Positions 5,332 to 5,340 of a DNA stretch of 5,340 nucleotides are shown in pieces. The translations under genes were made by a program, and so were the position numbers. Numbering within the stretch: the first letter of the stretch is position 1; each line of letters starts with the position of its first letter. A model generated the notes under the pieces. That model had not been told where the DNA came from and searched no databases. It saw nothing but the letters and a program-made list of their open reading frames with translations. This stretch comes from Pseudomonadota bacterium. Its GTDB lineage: Bacteria > Myxococcota_A > Bradymonadia > UBA4248. The DNA lies in NCBI GenBank assembly GCA_009786045.1, contig WQTY01000181.1, forward strand, positions 1 to 5,340, in the 5' to 3' direction.

Positions 5332-5340
5332 CGCAGGGGG

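Noticed and set aside
5109..5340. CRISPR array
   Set aside because: The repeats are palindromic units of different lengths without regular direct repeats or unique spacers of constant size.

Overview
The window holds four genes, all on the + strand, packed as two translationally coupled pairs and bordered by hairpin-rich intergenic repeats. The organism appears to be a Gram-negative bacterium: there is a lipobox signal peptide, a membrane-anchored eukaryotic-type Ser/Thr kinase, moderate GC, and long G/C-rich palindromes between genes. That mix fits a myxobacterial or other deltaproteobacterial-type lineage, but this is an impression from style; no marker gene is present to prove it.

Layout. 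Positions 1-73 carry a truncated palindromic repeat element, followed by a short leader with a weak candidate promoter. At 187-1602 lies a 471-residue putative zinc metallopeptidase with HEIAH plus a distant EDFAE motif, the pattern of anthrax lethal factor-like gluzincins. Its stop overlaps the start of a 227-residue predicted lipoprotein (1595-2278) of unknown function. After a 122-base gap comes a Fic-domain protein (class II by its S-x-x-x-E-G inhibitory motif). Its reading frame is broken at 3060-3062 by what looks like one extra C: the core is read to 3243, while the natural C-terminus (GAVN repeats plus winged helix) continues in another frame to 3406. That displaced end overlaps by ATGA with a complete, membrane-anchored Ser/Thr protein kinase (3403-4905). 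From 4906 to the end there is no gene, only stacked inverted repeats.

How they may work together. The metallopeptidase/lipoprotein pair and the Fic/kinase pair are each probably co-translated. The second pair combines a predicted nucleotidyl-transferase (Fic) with a kinase, two enzymes that modify protein hydroxyls, next to a winged-helix domain that could regulate the operon. A link between the two pairs is not shown by the sequence.

Most notable: the left-edge repeat and the right-hand repeat are inverted copies of one element, and their shared small hairpin differs by two compensatory base-pair changes. The four-gene block is thus framed by related, structurally conserved repeats in opposite orientation.
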